Shown piece by piece: positions 16,513-24,841 of a stretch of 33,827 nt of DNA. The stretch spans positions 77,561 through 111,387 of the forward strand of contig JAEUWH010000086.1 of the NCBI GenBank assembly GCA_016785955.1. Direction: 5' to 3'. This DNA is from Pseudobdellovibrionaceae bacterium. GTDB lineage: Bacteria; Bdellovibrionota; Bdellovibrionia; Bdellovibrionales; Bdellovibrionaceae. A program made the position numbers and the translations under genes. Position 1 is the first letter of the stretch, and every line of letters begins with the position of its first letter. The notes below the pieces were generated by a model. The model made no database searches, had not been told where the DNA came from, and worked only from the letters and a program-made list of their open reading frames with translations.

Positions 16513-17901
16513 TTATGATTTGGGCTTGTAGTTTTCTTTGATGACTTGTGGTGACCGCGTCACCGCTAGTGCATTGGCCGGAACATTTTTAGTGATCACC
16601 GAACCCGCACCAATGGTCGCTCCCGCGCCAATCTCGATCGGCGCGATTAACTGCACATCACTGCCGATAAAGCAATTATCGCCCACTTTGGTTTTATGTT
16701 TTGTCTTGTTTGGCAGGTAATTTACAAAAATAGTTCCACACCCAATATTAGTATTGGCCCCAACGTCAGCATCACCGATATAGGCCAAGTGAGCCGCTTT
16801 TGTGTGTTTACCCAATTTTGATTTTTTCACTTCCACAAAATTTCCAATATGCACTTCTTCCAGAAGCTCGCTGTCTGGTCGCACCCGTGCATACGGTCCG
16901 ACGCTGCACTTTGTACGAATGATCGAAGACTCCAAATAACTTCCTGCACGGATTTGCACACTGTCTTCAATCATCGTATCCACGATAAACGCATTAGGTT
17001 CAATCATACAAAACTTACCTATCTTCGTATGACCTTTGATATAACTGCCAGGATAAATAACCGTTCCCGGCGCCACCTCAACCGTTTCTTCGATGTATGT
17101 ATTTCTGGGATCGATAATCAACACACCCGATTCCATCAACTTTTTCATATGAGATTTAAAAACAATCTTGGTCGCTTTCGCCAATTCGATTTGATTGTTC
17201 ACCCCCATCGAAACATTCTTAGCACCTGTAATCGTTTTCACTTTTTTGCGTTCACTAATCCCCAACGAAATAATATCGGTCAGATAGTATTCTTTTTTTA
17301 AGTTTTGATTTTTGATATCGGGAAGTAACAAGTTCAGAATCGCCGCTCGGGTTAAGTAAATTCCCGTATTCACTTCTTTAATTTTTTTTGCCTCGGCGGA
17401 CGCATCTTTGGCTTCGACAATCGCGTACAACTCTCCACCACTGCGCACGACACGACCAAAATCACCAGGTTCTTTCAAAACCGTGCTGACTAAACCGATG
17501 TCCAATTTTTGTTCTTTGAATTCCCGAATAAAACCTTCGATATCACGAGCTTCGATCAATGGATGATCACCATTTAAAATGATAATGTTGCCCTCAATCG
17601 TTTCGGGTTGTGCCGAACGAACCGCATCGGCGGTTCCCAATTGCTGTTTCTGCTCGAAAAATGAAACGCCTTCGGTTTCAAGCACGTTCTTCACTAATCC
17701 CGCACCATGGCCCACCACGACTCGAATATCGTTAACACCCGCTTTTTTACAGCACGCGATAACCCTTGAAATCATAGGCTTTCCTGCCACGGGATGCAGC
17801 ACTTTGGGAAGCGACGAATTCATTCGCGTTCCTTTGCCAGCAGCTAAAATAATGGCGGTGAAGGGCAAATCTTTACTTTTGATTTCATCTTTTTCAGTCA
17901 T
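16513..17901 (-). CDS. glmU: Bifunctional UDP-GlcNAc pyrophosphorylase / GlcN-1-P acetyltransferase
   Basis: Two-domain enzyme making UDP-GlcNAc for peptidoglycan and LPS. The N-terminal uridyltransferase has LAAGKGTRM, QQLGTADAV and NGDHPLI. The C-terminal left-handed beta-helix has hexapeptide repeats and the acetyltransferase residues in RVRPDS, EVKKSKLG and AHLAYIGDAD. 462 residues is the normal size. One oddity is that the usually conserved NYDG reads NYLP here (FVNYLPNKTKHKT); Asn and Tyr remain, but Asp and Gly are replaced. The start has only a weak, close ribosome binding site (AGGG two bases away). Confidence 0.96.
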   Translation of the reverse strand: MTEKDEIKSKDLPFTAIILAAGKGTRMNSSLPKVLHPVAGKPMISRVIACCKKAGVNDIRVVVGHGAGLVKNVLETEGVSFFEQKQQLGTADAVRSAQPETIEGNIIILNGDHPLIEARDIEGFIREFKEQKLDIGLVSTVLKEPGDFGRVVRSGGELYAIVEAKDASAEAKKIKEVNTGIYLTRAAILNLLLPDIKNQNLKKEYYLTDIISLGISERKKVKTITGAKNVSMGVNNQIELAKATKIVFKSHMKKLMESGVLIIDPRNTYIEETVEVAPGTVIYPGSYIKGHTKIGKFCMIEPNAFIVDTMIEDSVQIRAGSYLESSIIRTKCSVGPYARVRPDSELLEEVHIGNFVEVKKSKLGKHTKAAHLAYIGDADVGANTNIGCGTIFVNYLPNKTKHKTKVGDNCFIGSDVQLIAPIEIGAGATIGAGSVITKNVPANALAVTRSPQVIKENYKPKS

Positions 17902-17909
17902 GACCCTAA

Positions 17910-17932
17910 ATTATCACTCTTTACTTGATAAT
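17910..17932. promoter_or_regulatory. Inverted repeat upstream of glmU
   Basis: ATTATCA and TGATAAT flank nine bases, starting nine bases before the glmU start codon. The position suits an operator for the glmU-glmS operon. The regulator is unknown. Confidence 0.35.
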
Positions 17933-18080
17933 CCAGCGATATTTGCGACAATTAACTAAATCTTCGCCAGATAAGTTTTTTCGAAGTGACCCGATAGAGA
18001 CCCAACTCAGAATCGGTCGACACCGGTTTCACAAAGAAAAACTTATTTGTGGACTTTTTCTCACACGTTAGGAAAATAGA

Positions 18081-18776
18081 ATGACTTATAAGGCGATTGC
18101 CTTCGATCTTGACGATACTCTCATTGATACAACCAATGAGCTGATTCCATTTGCGTGTCGCAAAATACACACCTATCTTTTGTCCGAGGGATATCCGGGC
18201 ACCTTTGAAGAGTTTGATGTTTTGCGAAAAAATTTTGTTAAAACCAAATCACATAAAGAATTTTTTAAAAATTTAGTGTCCACTTTTTCCATTCAGGACT
18301 CGTCTCGACGTCCCGACATTATTTCAAATTTGAATCAACTTTTCTACGAACCAACAATCCCTTCCCATCTGACGATGATGCCAGGTGCAGAAGATAATCT
18401 GATGTATTTGGGATCGAAATATACTCTGTTCGTAGTCACCGCCGGAGTGGTCGCGGCTCAAAAACGTAAATTGGCCCAATTGCGGATCGAACGTTATGTT
18501 AAACATGCTCATGTACTTATTGTTGGCGAGGGGGCCTTCTCGACTAAAAAAACCGCATTTGAAAAAATCCTTCAAGATGAAGACCTAAGACCCCAAGAAC
18601 TTTTGTCGATCGGCAATCGACTTTCTCAAGAAATTCGCATGGCCAAACAATTGGCCTGTGACACGTGCTATTTCCAACATGGCGAACACGCCGAAGACAC
18701 GGCTCAAGATCATTTTGAAATACCCGATTTTACCATTCACTCGCACAAGGAATTGATTTCCACATGTCGGCTATAA
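18081..18776 (+). CDS. HAD-superfamily hydrolase (phosphatase-like)
   Basis: 231 residues with AGGA eight bases before the ATG. HAD motif I is DLDDTL near the start (nucleophile and acid/base Asp), motif II is the Thr in FVVTAG, motif III is Lys in STKKTAFEKIL, and motif IV is IGNRLSQEI, where an Asn-Arg and Glu replace the more common GDxxxD. An alpha-helical cap lies between motifs I and II (about 15-95). Substrate unknown; small HAD proteins of this type hydrolyse sugar phosphates or phosphoglycolate. The next gene starts 13 bases before this stop, so the pair is translationally coupled. This suggests a link to the signalling protein that follows. Confidence 0.85.
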   Translation: MTYKAIAFDLDDTLIDTTNELIPFACRKIHTYLLSEGYPGTFEEFDVLRKNFVKTKSHKEFFKNLVSTFSIQDSSRRPDIISNLNQLFYEPTIPSHLTMMPGAEDNLMYLGSKYTLFVVTAGVVAAQKRKLAQLRIERYVKHAHVLIVGEGAFSTKKTAFEKILQDEDLRPQELLSIGNRLSQEIRMAKQLACDTCYFQHGEHAEDTAQDHFEIPDFTIHSHKELISTCRL

Positions 18777-20128
18777 TTCACAAATTCTTATTGGTGGGCC
18801 CTTGGCCCAAAAGCCTTGCAGAAATTGGCGCCGTCATCGTGAATGATCTTTATGAGGCCAACTATCAATTTGATCGCTCGCAAATAGATGTATTAGGAAT
18901 TAATCTGACGGCGGTCTTAGAGAAACGATTCTTTGACCTTTACACTAAATGGAAACAGAACAATCCTCATTTACAAGTCGTTGTGGTCATCCCGTCCGAT
19001 TTTTCAAAGAAATCGTTGCTGGATCTTCAGTGGAAGTATTCATTCAGTAAGATATTCACGTCCTACAGTGATAAAAATATCGAACAATATTTAAACTTGT
19101 CCTTAGAGAAATCCTATCAAGAAAAGCAATTTGAAAACTATCGAAGCCTTCTGGAAGAACAAAGCAAGAAACTGGAAAAATTAAAATACAGCCTGGACGA
19201 CAAAATAGAAAAACGGACTAAATTTTTGGTCGAGTCTCGACGCAAATTATTTTTGACGAACATTCGGATTGAGTCTTTTCGTAAAGCATTGACGGCGGTC
19301 TACCAATCTCACAATTTAGCAGAGTTGGAAAAAAATTTAAATGAAGAACTTTTGCGAACATTTGAAATTCAGTGGATTAAAATTCTCTTCGCCCCTCAGG
19401 ACGAGCAATTTGTAAAAGAACTCGAGTCCCAATTGCAATACCAACATTTACGCTTTCGTGTTCACAAACAAAACAACGAAATAGGCTCGGTGTTTTTCAT
19501 GCGCTCGCTGCAAAAACCTTTCGCCAAGGAAGAATCCGAGTTCCTGGCGCGCGTTGCAGAAGCTGTCAGCATCGCCACGGAACGTTTTGAAAATCGTGTA
19601 AAGCTGGAACGCATTCATGATTACTGGAAAACTCTTTTTAATGCCATCAAAGACGCCATCATACTGATTGATCCCGAATATAATATCATCCAGACAAATA
19701 TGGAAAAATTTGACGGCCAAAAAAAATGTCATGAATTTCTATTTGGAAAATCAAGCCCCTGCGAAGGTTGTCGCCTGGGTCAAAAATTTGAAATTCAACA
19801 TATCAATGAAAGCTTTGAAGTCGCTGGTCAATTGGTGGTTTTGGAGGGACGGCGATATGCCATACATTATTACCGCAATACCACCAAAAAGCACGAGCTG
19901 GAGAAAGAACTTTTAGAACTGGCGCCTAAAGCCGAACTTGGAATTTTATCCAGTAGTATCGCACATGAAATCAATAATCCTTTGGGCGGACTGCTTTCTT
20001 ATACACAATTATTGCTAATGGATACGAACGAATCCTCCCCCATGCATACTGATTTGAAATCAATGGAAATCGCGATCAAAAAGTGCGCGGAAATCGTAAA
20101 TAATTTATTAGTCAACACTCGCACTTAG
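18764..20128 (+). CDS. Histidine-kinase-like sensor with H-box domain but no ATPase domain
   Basis: 454 residues. In order: an N-terminal receiver-like fold (about 1-120, FLLVGPWPKSL to FTSYSDKNIEQYL), a coiled coil (about 125-170), a GAF-like domain (about 175-285), a PAS domain (about 290-375) and a HisKA dimerisation domain with His401 in SSSIAHEINNPLGG. The protein ends 53 residues after the His, so the HATPase_c domain (N, G1, G2 boxes) is absent. I saw no continuation in any frame before the next gene. The PAS domain carries Cys322, Cys333 and Cys336 (KKCHEFLFG, SPCEGC), a pattern common in PAS sensors and possibly redox- or metal-responsive. It could be a phosphotransfer protein serving another kinase, a dominant partner in a heterodimer, or a truncated gene. 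The sigma-54 activator begins about 300 bases downstream. Confidence 0.82.
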   Translation: MSAIIHKFLLVGPWPKSLAEIGAVIVNDLYEANYQFDRSQIDVLGINLTAVLEKRFFDLYTKWKQNNPHLQVVVVIPSDFSKKSLLDLQWKYSFSKIFTSYSDKNIEQYLNLSLEKSYQEKQFENYRSLLEEQSKKLEKLKYSLDDKIEKRTKFLVESRRKLFLTNIRIESFRKALTAVYQSHNLAELEKNLNEELLRTFEIQWIKILFAPQDEQFVKELESQLQYQHLRFRVHKQNNEIGSVFFMRSLQKPFAKEESEFLARVAEAVSIATERFENRVKLERIHDYWKTLFNAIKDAIILIDPEYNIIQTNMEKFDGQKKCHEFLFGKSSPCEGCRLGQKFEIQHINESFEVAGQLVVLEGRRYAIHYYRNTTKKHELEKELLELAPKAELGILSSSIAHEINNPLGGLLSYTQLLLMDTNESSPMHTDLKSMEIAIKKCAEIVNNLLVNTRT

Positions 20129-20312
20129 TTTGACTTCAAATCGGTCAAACAGCCCCAGGTTCATTGAAAATAGGGCATTTTTAACCCAGACCTCAACTGA
20201 AAAACCTATTTCTTAGTCCTGAACGCCAAGGTTTTTACTGGGCCAAGGCCCTTCCTAAGACCCAACACTAGTCAAGATTTTAGAGAATTTTAAAAAAAAT
20301 AGAGTTGAATTT

Positions 20313-20340
20313 TTGACAGTACTGTCAATTTTTTATAACA
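20313..20340 (+). promoter_or_regulatory. Promoter of the sigma-54 activator gene with a palindrome over the -35
   Basis: TTGACA (20313-20318), a 16-base spacer and TATAAC (20335-20340). The -35 is embedded in a perfect 16-base palindrome, TTGACAGTACTGTCAA (20313-20328), which would block polymerase if bound, so repression or autoregulation is likely. Confidence 0.65.
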
Positions 20341-20387
20341 TAAATTATGTCACGACAGCAGCCAATGAATGGCCGCTAGATACAGAG

Positions 20388-20403
20388 CTTGTTTTAAAAC
20401 AAG
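20388..20403. promoter_or_regulatory. Second perfect 16-base palindrome in the activator leader
   Basis: CTTGTTTTAAAACAAG is a perfect palindrome 18 bases before the ribosome binding site of the gene at 20432. In RNA it would give a CTTGTT/AACAAG hairpin, extended by GAG/CTC with one bulged base. It could act in DNA or RNA form. Confidence 0.5.
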
Positions 20404-20431
20404 TCTCCGGCCTACCAGGAAGGAAGGTTTA

Positions 20432-21841
20432 ATGAAGAATCCAAGAGTGTTGATTCTAGAAGATGACTCTCAACTGCGCACGGTTCTTTCGCGAGCAATT
20501 TCAAAACGAAGTTTAGACGTAGTCACCTCTTCGACACTGCACGAAGCCAAAATGTTTGCTCAAAGTGAAGCTCAGTTTGACTTGGCGATTGTTGATATGA
20601 GTCTGCCAGATGGGAATGGCCTGGACTTTATGGATATCTTGAAAAGAATGAATCCTTCTATCGAAGTCATTGTTCTGACAGGATTCGCAACGATCGAAAC
20701 AGCAATCTCGGCAACGCAACGGGGTGCCTATCATTTTATGACAAAACCCGTAAATGTGGACGAACTCCTGGGACTTGTCGATAAAGCGCTCGAACATAAA
20801 AAACTTCAAGTAGAAAACAAAATTCTTAAGACGGTAGTCAATAAGAAATACAAATTTGATCAAATCATTGGACGCAGCGAAGGCATCCAAAATATTTTAA
20901 ACCTCGTCGAAAAGGTGGCGGACTCGGACGCGACCGTTTTAGTGACTGGTCAAAGTGGCACAGGGAAAGAGCTCATTGCCAAAGCGATCCATTTTAATTC
21001 ATCTCGTTCCAATGGGCCATTCATCGCCATCAACTGCGGCGCAATTCCTTCAGAACTGCTAGAAAGCGAACTGTTTGGACATGTTAAAGGCGCATTTACA
21101 GGCGCCATTAGCAATCGCTTAGGACGTTTTGAAATGGCCGACAGTGGCACTTTATTTCTTGATGAAATTGGTGATTTAGACCCTAGCCTGCAAGTCAAAA
21201 TACTGCGCGCACTGCAAGAGAAATCTTTCGAACCTGTGGGTGGCGTAAAAACGGTACATGTAAACGTTCGAGTGATCGCGGCGACGAACATCAATCTGGA
21301 AAAAGCCGTCGAAGAGGGGCGTTTTCGCGAAGATCTATATTACCGATTGAACGTCATTCCAATGCAACTACCAGCTTTACAAGAGCGCAAACCAGATATT
21401 CCTTTGCTGCTCAATCATTTCCTTGGTCAGTTTAATAAATTCAAAACAAAGCGTCTAGTCGGCTTCAGTGAGGCTGCGTTAGAAAGCCTAACACAATATC
21501 CATGGCCAGGAAATATTCGCGAACTAGAAAATTTAGTAGAACGTTTAAGCATTCTTAAAACCGAAGGCATAGTAGAGATTTCAGACCTTCCCCCTAAATA
21601 CCAAGTCAAAGTCGAAAAAAAGGAAGACTTTCAATTCGAAGATATTCCCGACAATGGCTTAGATTTCAATTCGGCTGTTGATGCATTCGAAAACAGTCTT
21701 ATTTTGAAGGCCCTGGAAAAAACCGGCTGGAACCGCAATCAGGCGGCCGCTTTACTCAGGTTAAACCGCACCACACTGGTAGAGAAAATCAAAAAGAAAG
21801 GGCTACGTCCCTATGGCGCTGGGCCTCAAATGGAAGTATAA
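20432..21841 (+). CDS. NtrC-family sigma-54-dependent response regulator
   Basis: 469 residues from the ATG at 20432, which has GGAAGG just upstream; an earlier in-frame ATG at 20369 lies in the leader. A receiver domain (1-120) has Glu10-Asp11-Asp12, phosphoacceptor Asp55, Thr83 and Lys105. The central AAA+ domain has Walker A GQSGTGKELIAKAIH, the sigma-54 contact GAFTGA inside ESELFGHVKGAFTGA, and Walker B TLFLDEIGDL. The C-terminal Fis-type helix-turn-helix is GWNRNQAAALLRLNRTTL. Phosphorylation should allow it to open sigma-54 promoters. The neighbouring kinase-like protein is a possible partner but lacks an ATPase domain. The sigma-54 promoter at 3955 is one candidate target. Confidence 0.95.
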   Translation: MKNPRVLILEDDSQLRTVLSRAISKRSLDVVTSSTLHEAKMFAQSEAQFDLAIVDMSLPDGNGLDFMDILKRMNPSIEVIVLTGFATIETAISATQRGAYHFMTKPVNVDELLGLVDKALEHKKLQVENKILKTVVNKKYKFDQIIGRSEGIQNILNLVEKVADSDATVLVTGQSGTGKELIAKAIHFNSSRSNGPFIAINCGAIPSELLESELFGHVKGAFTGAISNRLGRFEMADSGTLFLDEIGDLDPSLQVKILRALQEKSFEPVGGVKTVHVNVRVIAATNINLEKAVEEGRFREDLYYRLNVIPMQLPALQERKPDIPLLLNHFLGQFNKFKTKRLVGFSEAALESLTQYPWPGNIRELENLVERLSILKTEGIVEISDLPPKYQVKVEKKEDFQFEDIPDNGLDFNSAVDAFENSLILKALEKTGWNRNQAAALLRLNRTTLVEKIKKKGLRPYGAGPQMEV

Positions 21842-21871
21842 AAGGCACCGCCCGTTCTTTAAAGGGATCTT

Positions 21872-21908
21872 AAAAAGCCAAAAGCCCAAAGCTTTTGGCT
21901 TTTTCTTT
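21872..21908 (+). terminator. Strong intrinsic terminator after the activator gene
   Basis: AAAAAGCCAAAAGC and GCTTTTGGCTTTTT form a 14-bp stem around CCAAA, followed by a T-rich tail. It lies 30 bases after the stop codon. Confidence 0.93.
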
Positions 21909-21945
21909 TAAGAGCTTCAGAGCCTCAAAAAAAGGGTTCTTTAGG

Positions 21946-21975
21946 TTGACAGAGTTCCCCAGCGAATCATATTAA
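21946..21975 (+). promoter_or_regulatory. Probable promoter of htpG
   Basis: A perfect TTGACA, an 18-base spacer and TATTAA lie about 33 bases upstream of the htpG start. This is a housekeeping-type promoter; the RpoH pattern CTTGAA...CCCCAT is not obvious. Confidence 0.6.
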
Positions 21976-22007
21976 ATCTAAATTCGTTTACTTTTAAGGA
22001 GCCTTTA

Positions 22008-23879
22008 ATGAAACAAACTCAGACGTTTAATGCAGAAATTAAGAAACTTTTAGACCTTATGATCCACTCGCTATACTCTCATAAAGAAATCTTTCTTAGA
22101 GAGTTAGTCTCTAATGCCTCGGATGCCCTCGATAAACTACGCTTTGAAACGCTAACCAAGCCTGAACTAACACCTAAAGATCATACGTACCAAATACGCT
22201 TAATTCCCAATAAAGAAAATAAAACTCTTAAAATCCAAGACTCTGGGATTGGGATGACCAAGGAAGAAGTGGTCGAGTACATTGGGACAATTGCCCGTTC
22301 TGGAACGCAATCTTACCAAAAAATTTCACAGGAATTAAAAGATAGACCAGAATTAATTGGTCAATTTGGTGTTGGTTTCTACTCTTCATTTATGGTCGCA
22401 GAAAAAGTGACCCTTCACACTCAAAAAGCGGGCGCAAATAACGGCGTAGTATGGGAATCAAATGGTGATGGCACATATACAATTGATGAGGTCCCCCGCC
22501 CAGAAGGCACAGGAACCACAATTACACTTCATTTAAAAACATTCGAGGCCGATGATAACGTAAGTGATTTTACTGATGAGTGGACGCTTAAATCTTTGGT
22601 TAAAAAATATTCTGATTTTATTTCTCACCCCATCGTAATGAAAACAAAAAATCAGGACAAAGAAGAAGATCAAACTTTAAATTCGATGAAAGCTCTTTGG
22701 CTGCGCTCTGCAAGTGATATTAAACCCGAGGAATACACAGAGTTTTATCATCACCTGTCACATGATTGGAATGATCCTTTAAAAACGGTCCACTATAAAG
22801 CGGAAGGCACGATGGAGTTTAACTGCCTACTGTACATTCCGGCTAAAAAGCCTTTCAATTTCCATTCACGTGATACTGACTATGGCTTAAATCTTTATGT
22901 TAAACGCGTTTTCATCATGAATGATTGCAAAGATTTAATTCCTCAACACCTACGCTTTGTCAAAGGCCTAGTCGACAGCGCTGATTTATCTTTGAATGTC
23001 TCTAGGGAAATTTTGCAGCAAGATCGTCAAGTGCAGTTGATTAAAAAGAACGTCACTCATAAAATCTACACTACACTGAAAGAGCTTCTTACAAATTCAC
23101 GTAAAGAATACGAAGGATTCTGGAAAGAGTTTGGCTCGACCTTGAAAGAAGGAATCGCGATGGATATGTCGGCTAAAGACAAACTTCAAGATTTGCTGCT
23201 TTTCAATAGTTCAATCCAGGAAGGCCCTACGACCTTGGATGAATACATCACGCGCATGAAACCAGAACAAAAGGAAATTTTCTTTATAACTGGCGAAAGT
23301 TTGTCGCAAGTTAAGAATACTCCTTATATGGAAAAGCTAAATGAAAAAGGCTTTGAGGTTTTACTATGCGTAGATCCCGTAGATGAATGGGTAATGTCTT
23401 CGTTGACAACATACAAAGATAAAAAAATACAATCCATCACTCGTGATGATCTAAATTTAGACTCCGAGGAAGACAAAAAGAAAAAAGAAGAAGAAAATAA
23501 ATCACTAAAAGAACGTTTCATGCCTTTGATCGAAACCATGAAGTCTTCACTTGCGGAAAACATCAAAGACGTTGTGATCTCTGACCGATTAAGCACATCT
23601 GCGGCGGTTTTAGTAAATTCGGCAAATGATCCTTCCGCTAATATGGAACGCATCATGCATCGCATGGGTGGGGATTTACAAGCACCCAAAGTCAAACGTA
23701 TTTTGGAACTGAACCTGAAACACCCATTGTTCGAAGCAATGATTGCCAAACCTGAAACTGAACAAAAAACTTGGTCCGAAATTCTGTACAATCAAGCTCT
23801 GTTAAATGAAGGCTCCGAGTTGCCAGATCCAGGAAAGTTCACAAAACAAATCTCTGACTTAATGGCCAGAGTAAACTAA
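22008..23879 (+). CDS. htpG: Chaperone HtpG (Hsp90)
   Basis: ATP-dependent cytosolic chaperone, 623 residues, about the length of E. coli HtpG. The N-terminal GHKL ATPase shows [34 protein letters not shown] and [15 protein letters not shown]. The middle domain has LNVSREILQ, with the Arg that contacts ATP. A charged stretch ([13 protein letters not shown]) precedes the C-terminal dimerisation domain. AAGGAG lies just before the ATG. The stop codon overlaps the ribosome binding site of the thioredoxin gene, so htpG and trx are co-translated. Confidence 0.98.
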
Positions 23880-23889
23880 GGAGTCCATT

Positions 23890-24267
23890 TTGATTGAAAG
23901 CATAGTTAAGCTAAACAAAGAAAATTTTGAAAATACAATTAGTAGTAATAAAATTGTTATGATTGATTTTTGGGCCCCTTGGTGTGGGCCTTGCCGTCAA
24001 TTTGCGCCAGTTTTCGAAGAATTCGCTTCGAAGAATGCGGATATTACCTTTGCAAAGCTGAATACCGACGAGGAACCCGAAATAGCGGCGTCGTTTGGCA
24101 TTCAAAGTATTCCTACGGTTGGTATTTTCAAAGAGAAAACCTTAGTTTATCTGGAGCCCGGCATGCTGCCCGCAGAAGGTCTTGAAGACCTCACGACTCA
24201 GGTTAAAAAACTGGATATGGAAGAAGTTCGTAAAGAAATTGAAAAGCAAGAAAACGGCGACACGTAG
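23890..24267 (+). CDS. Thioredoxin
   Basis: 125 residues, with TTG as the start codon and AAGGAG (23878-23883) six bases upstream; the htpG stop lies inside that site. A thioredoxin fold with active site Trp31-Cys32-Gly-Pro-Cys35 and the cis-Pro loop SIPTVGIF. A charged helical tail of about 20 residues (EEVRKEIEKQENGDT) extends past the usual thioredoxin end. It is probably a cytosolic disulfide reductase, and its tight coupling to htpG suggests a role in protein stress. Whether it is the main TrxA of the cell cannot be told from here. Confidence 0.93.
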   Translation: MIESIVKLNKENFENTISSNKIVMIDFWAPWCGPCRQFAPVFEEFASKNADITFAKLNTDEEPEIAASFGIQSIPTVGIFKEKTLVYLEPGMLPAEGLEDLTTQVKKLDMEEVRKEIEKQENGDT

Positions 24268-24290
24268 TCGTCTAAAAAAAAGGAGCAATA

Positions 24291-24725
24291 TTGCAACCCA
24301 TAAAAAGCGATAGTTGCTCTTTTTATTTTATACGTTTTAAGCCAGGCCAAGACGTCCGCCATTCACTGCTGACGTTCTGCCAAGAAAATAGCATTACTGC
24401 TGGTTCGATTATCAGTGCCGTTGGCAGTTTAAAAAAAGTAAAAATCCGCAAAGCTCGCAGCGACTCTTTTTATGAGTCATCAGACCCACATGAAATTTTG
24501 ACTCTCTCCGGCCTAGTGTCTGCGGAAGGAAATCATATACATATCAGTTTGGCTGATCAAAATGCAATCGTATCTGGTGGACATTTGTCTGAAGGGAATC
24601 TTGTATACACCACACTAGAAATTGTGATTGCTGTGTTTCCCAATATTCGTTTCGATCGTGAAGTTGATCCGGAAACACAATTTAAGGAACTCGTCATTCG
24701 AACAGGGGCCATCGTCTGTAATTAG
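24291..24725 (+). CDS. PPC (DUF296) domain protein
   Basis: 144 residues, with TTG start at 24291 and AGGAG upstream. The sequence follows the plant-and-prokaryote-conserved (PPC) domain: an opening strand ending in RFKPGQDV, a helix, SIISAVGSLKKVKIR, EILTLSGLVS, and the signature GNHIHISLADQNAIVSGGHLS ending in TTLEIVI. Prokaryotic PPC proteins form trimers and the paired His residues may bind metal, but no function is established; in plants the domain accompanies AT-hooks, absent here. It lies 23 bases after the thioredoxin stop, so it is probably the last gene of the htpG operon. Confidence 0.85.
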   Translation: MQPIKSDSCSFYFIRFKPGQDVRHSLLTFCQENSITAGSIISAVGSLKKVKIRKARSDSFYESSDPHEILTLSGLVSAEGNHIHISLADQNAIVSGGHLSEGNLVYTTLEIVIAVFPNIRFDREVDPETQFKELVIRTGAIVCN

Positions 24726-24841
24726 GGTCTGTCCTCATAAAAGCCTTGGGCGAATAGTAAAATCTGGACGTGCGTCTAAGATACATTTCTAAAATAACAA
24801 GTATAATTTCATCTAAAACCACGTCACATGAAAGGAACTGA

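Noticed and set aside
16849-17301. A plus-strand 150-codon open frame inside glmU
   Set aside because: His/Arg/Asn-rich translation typical of an antisense shadow; glmU is certain on the other strand.
20129-20431. A frameshifted continuation of the sensor into a HATPase domain
   Set aside because: I looked in all three plus frames for N-box, DxGxG and GTGLGL-like sequence and saw none; the region is gene-free promoter DNA.
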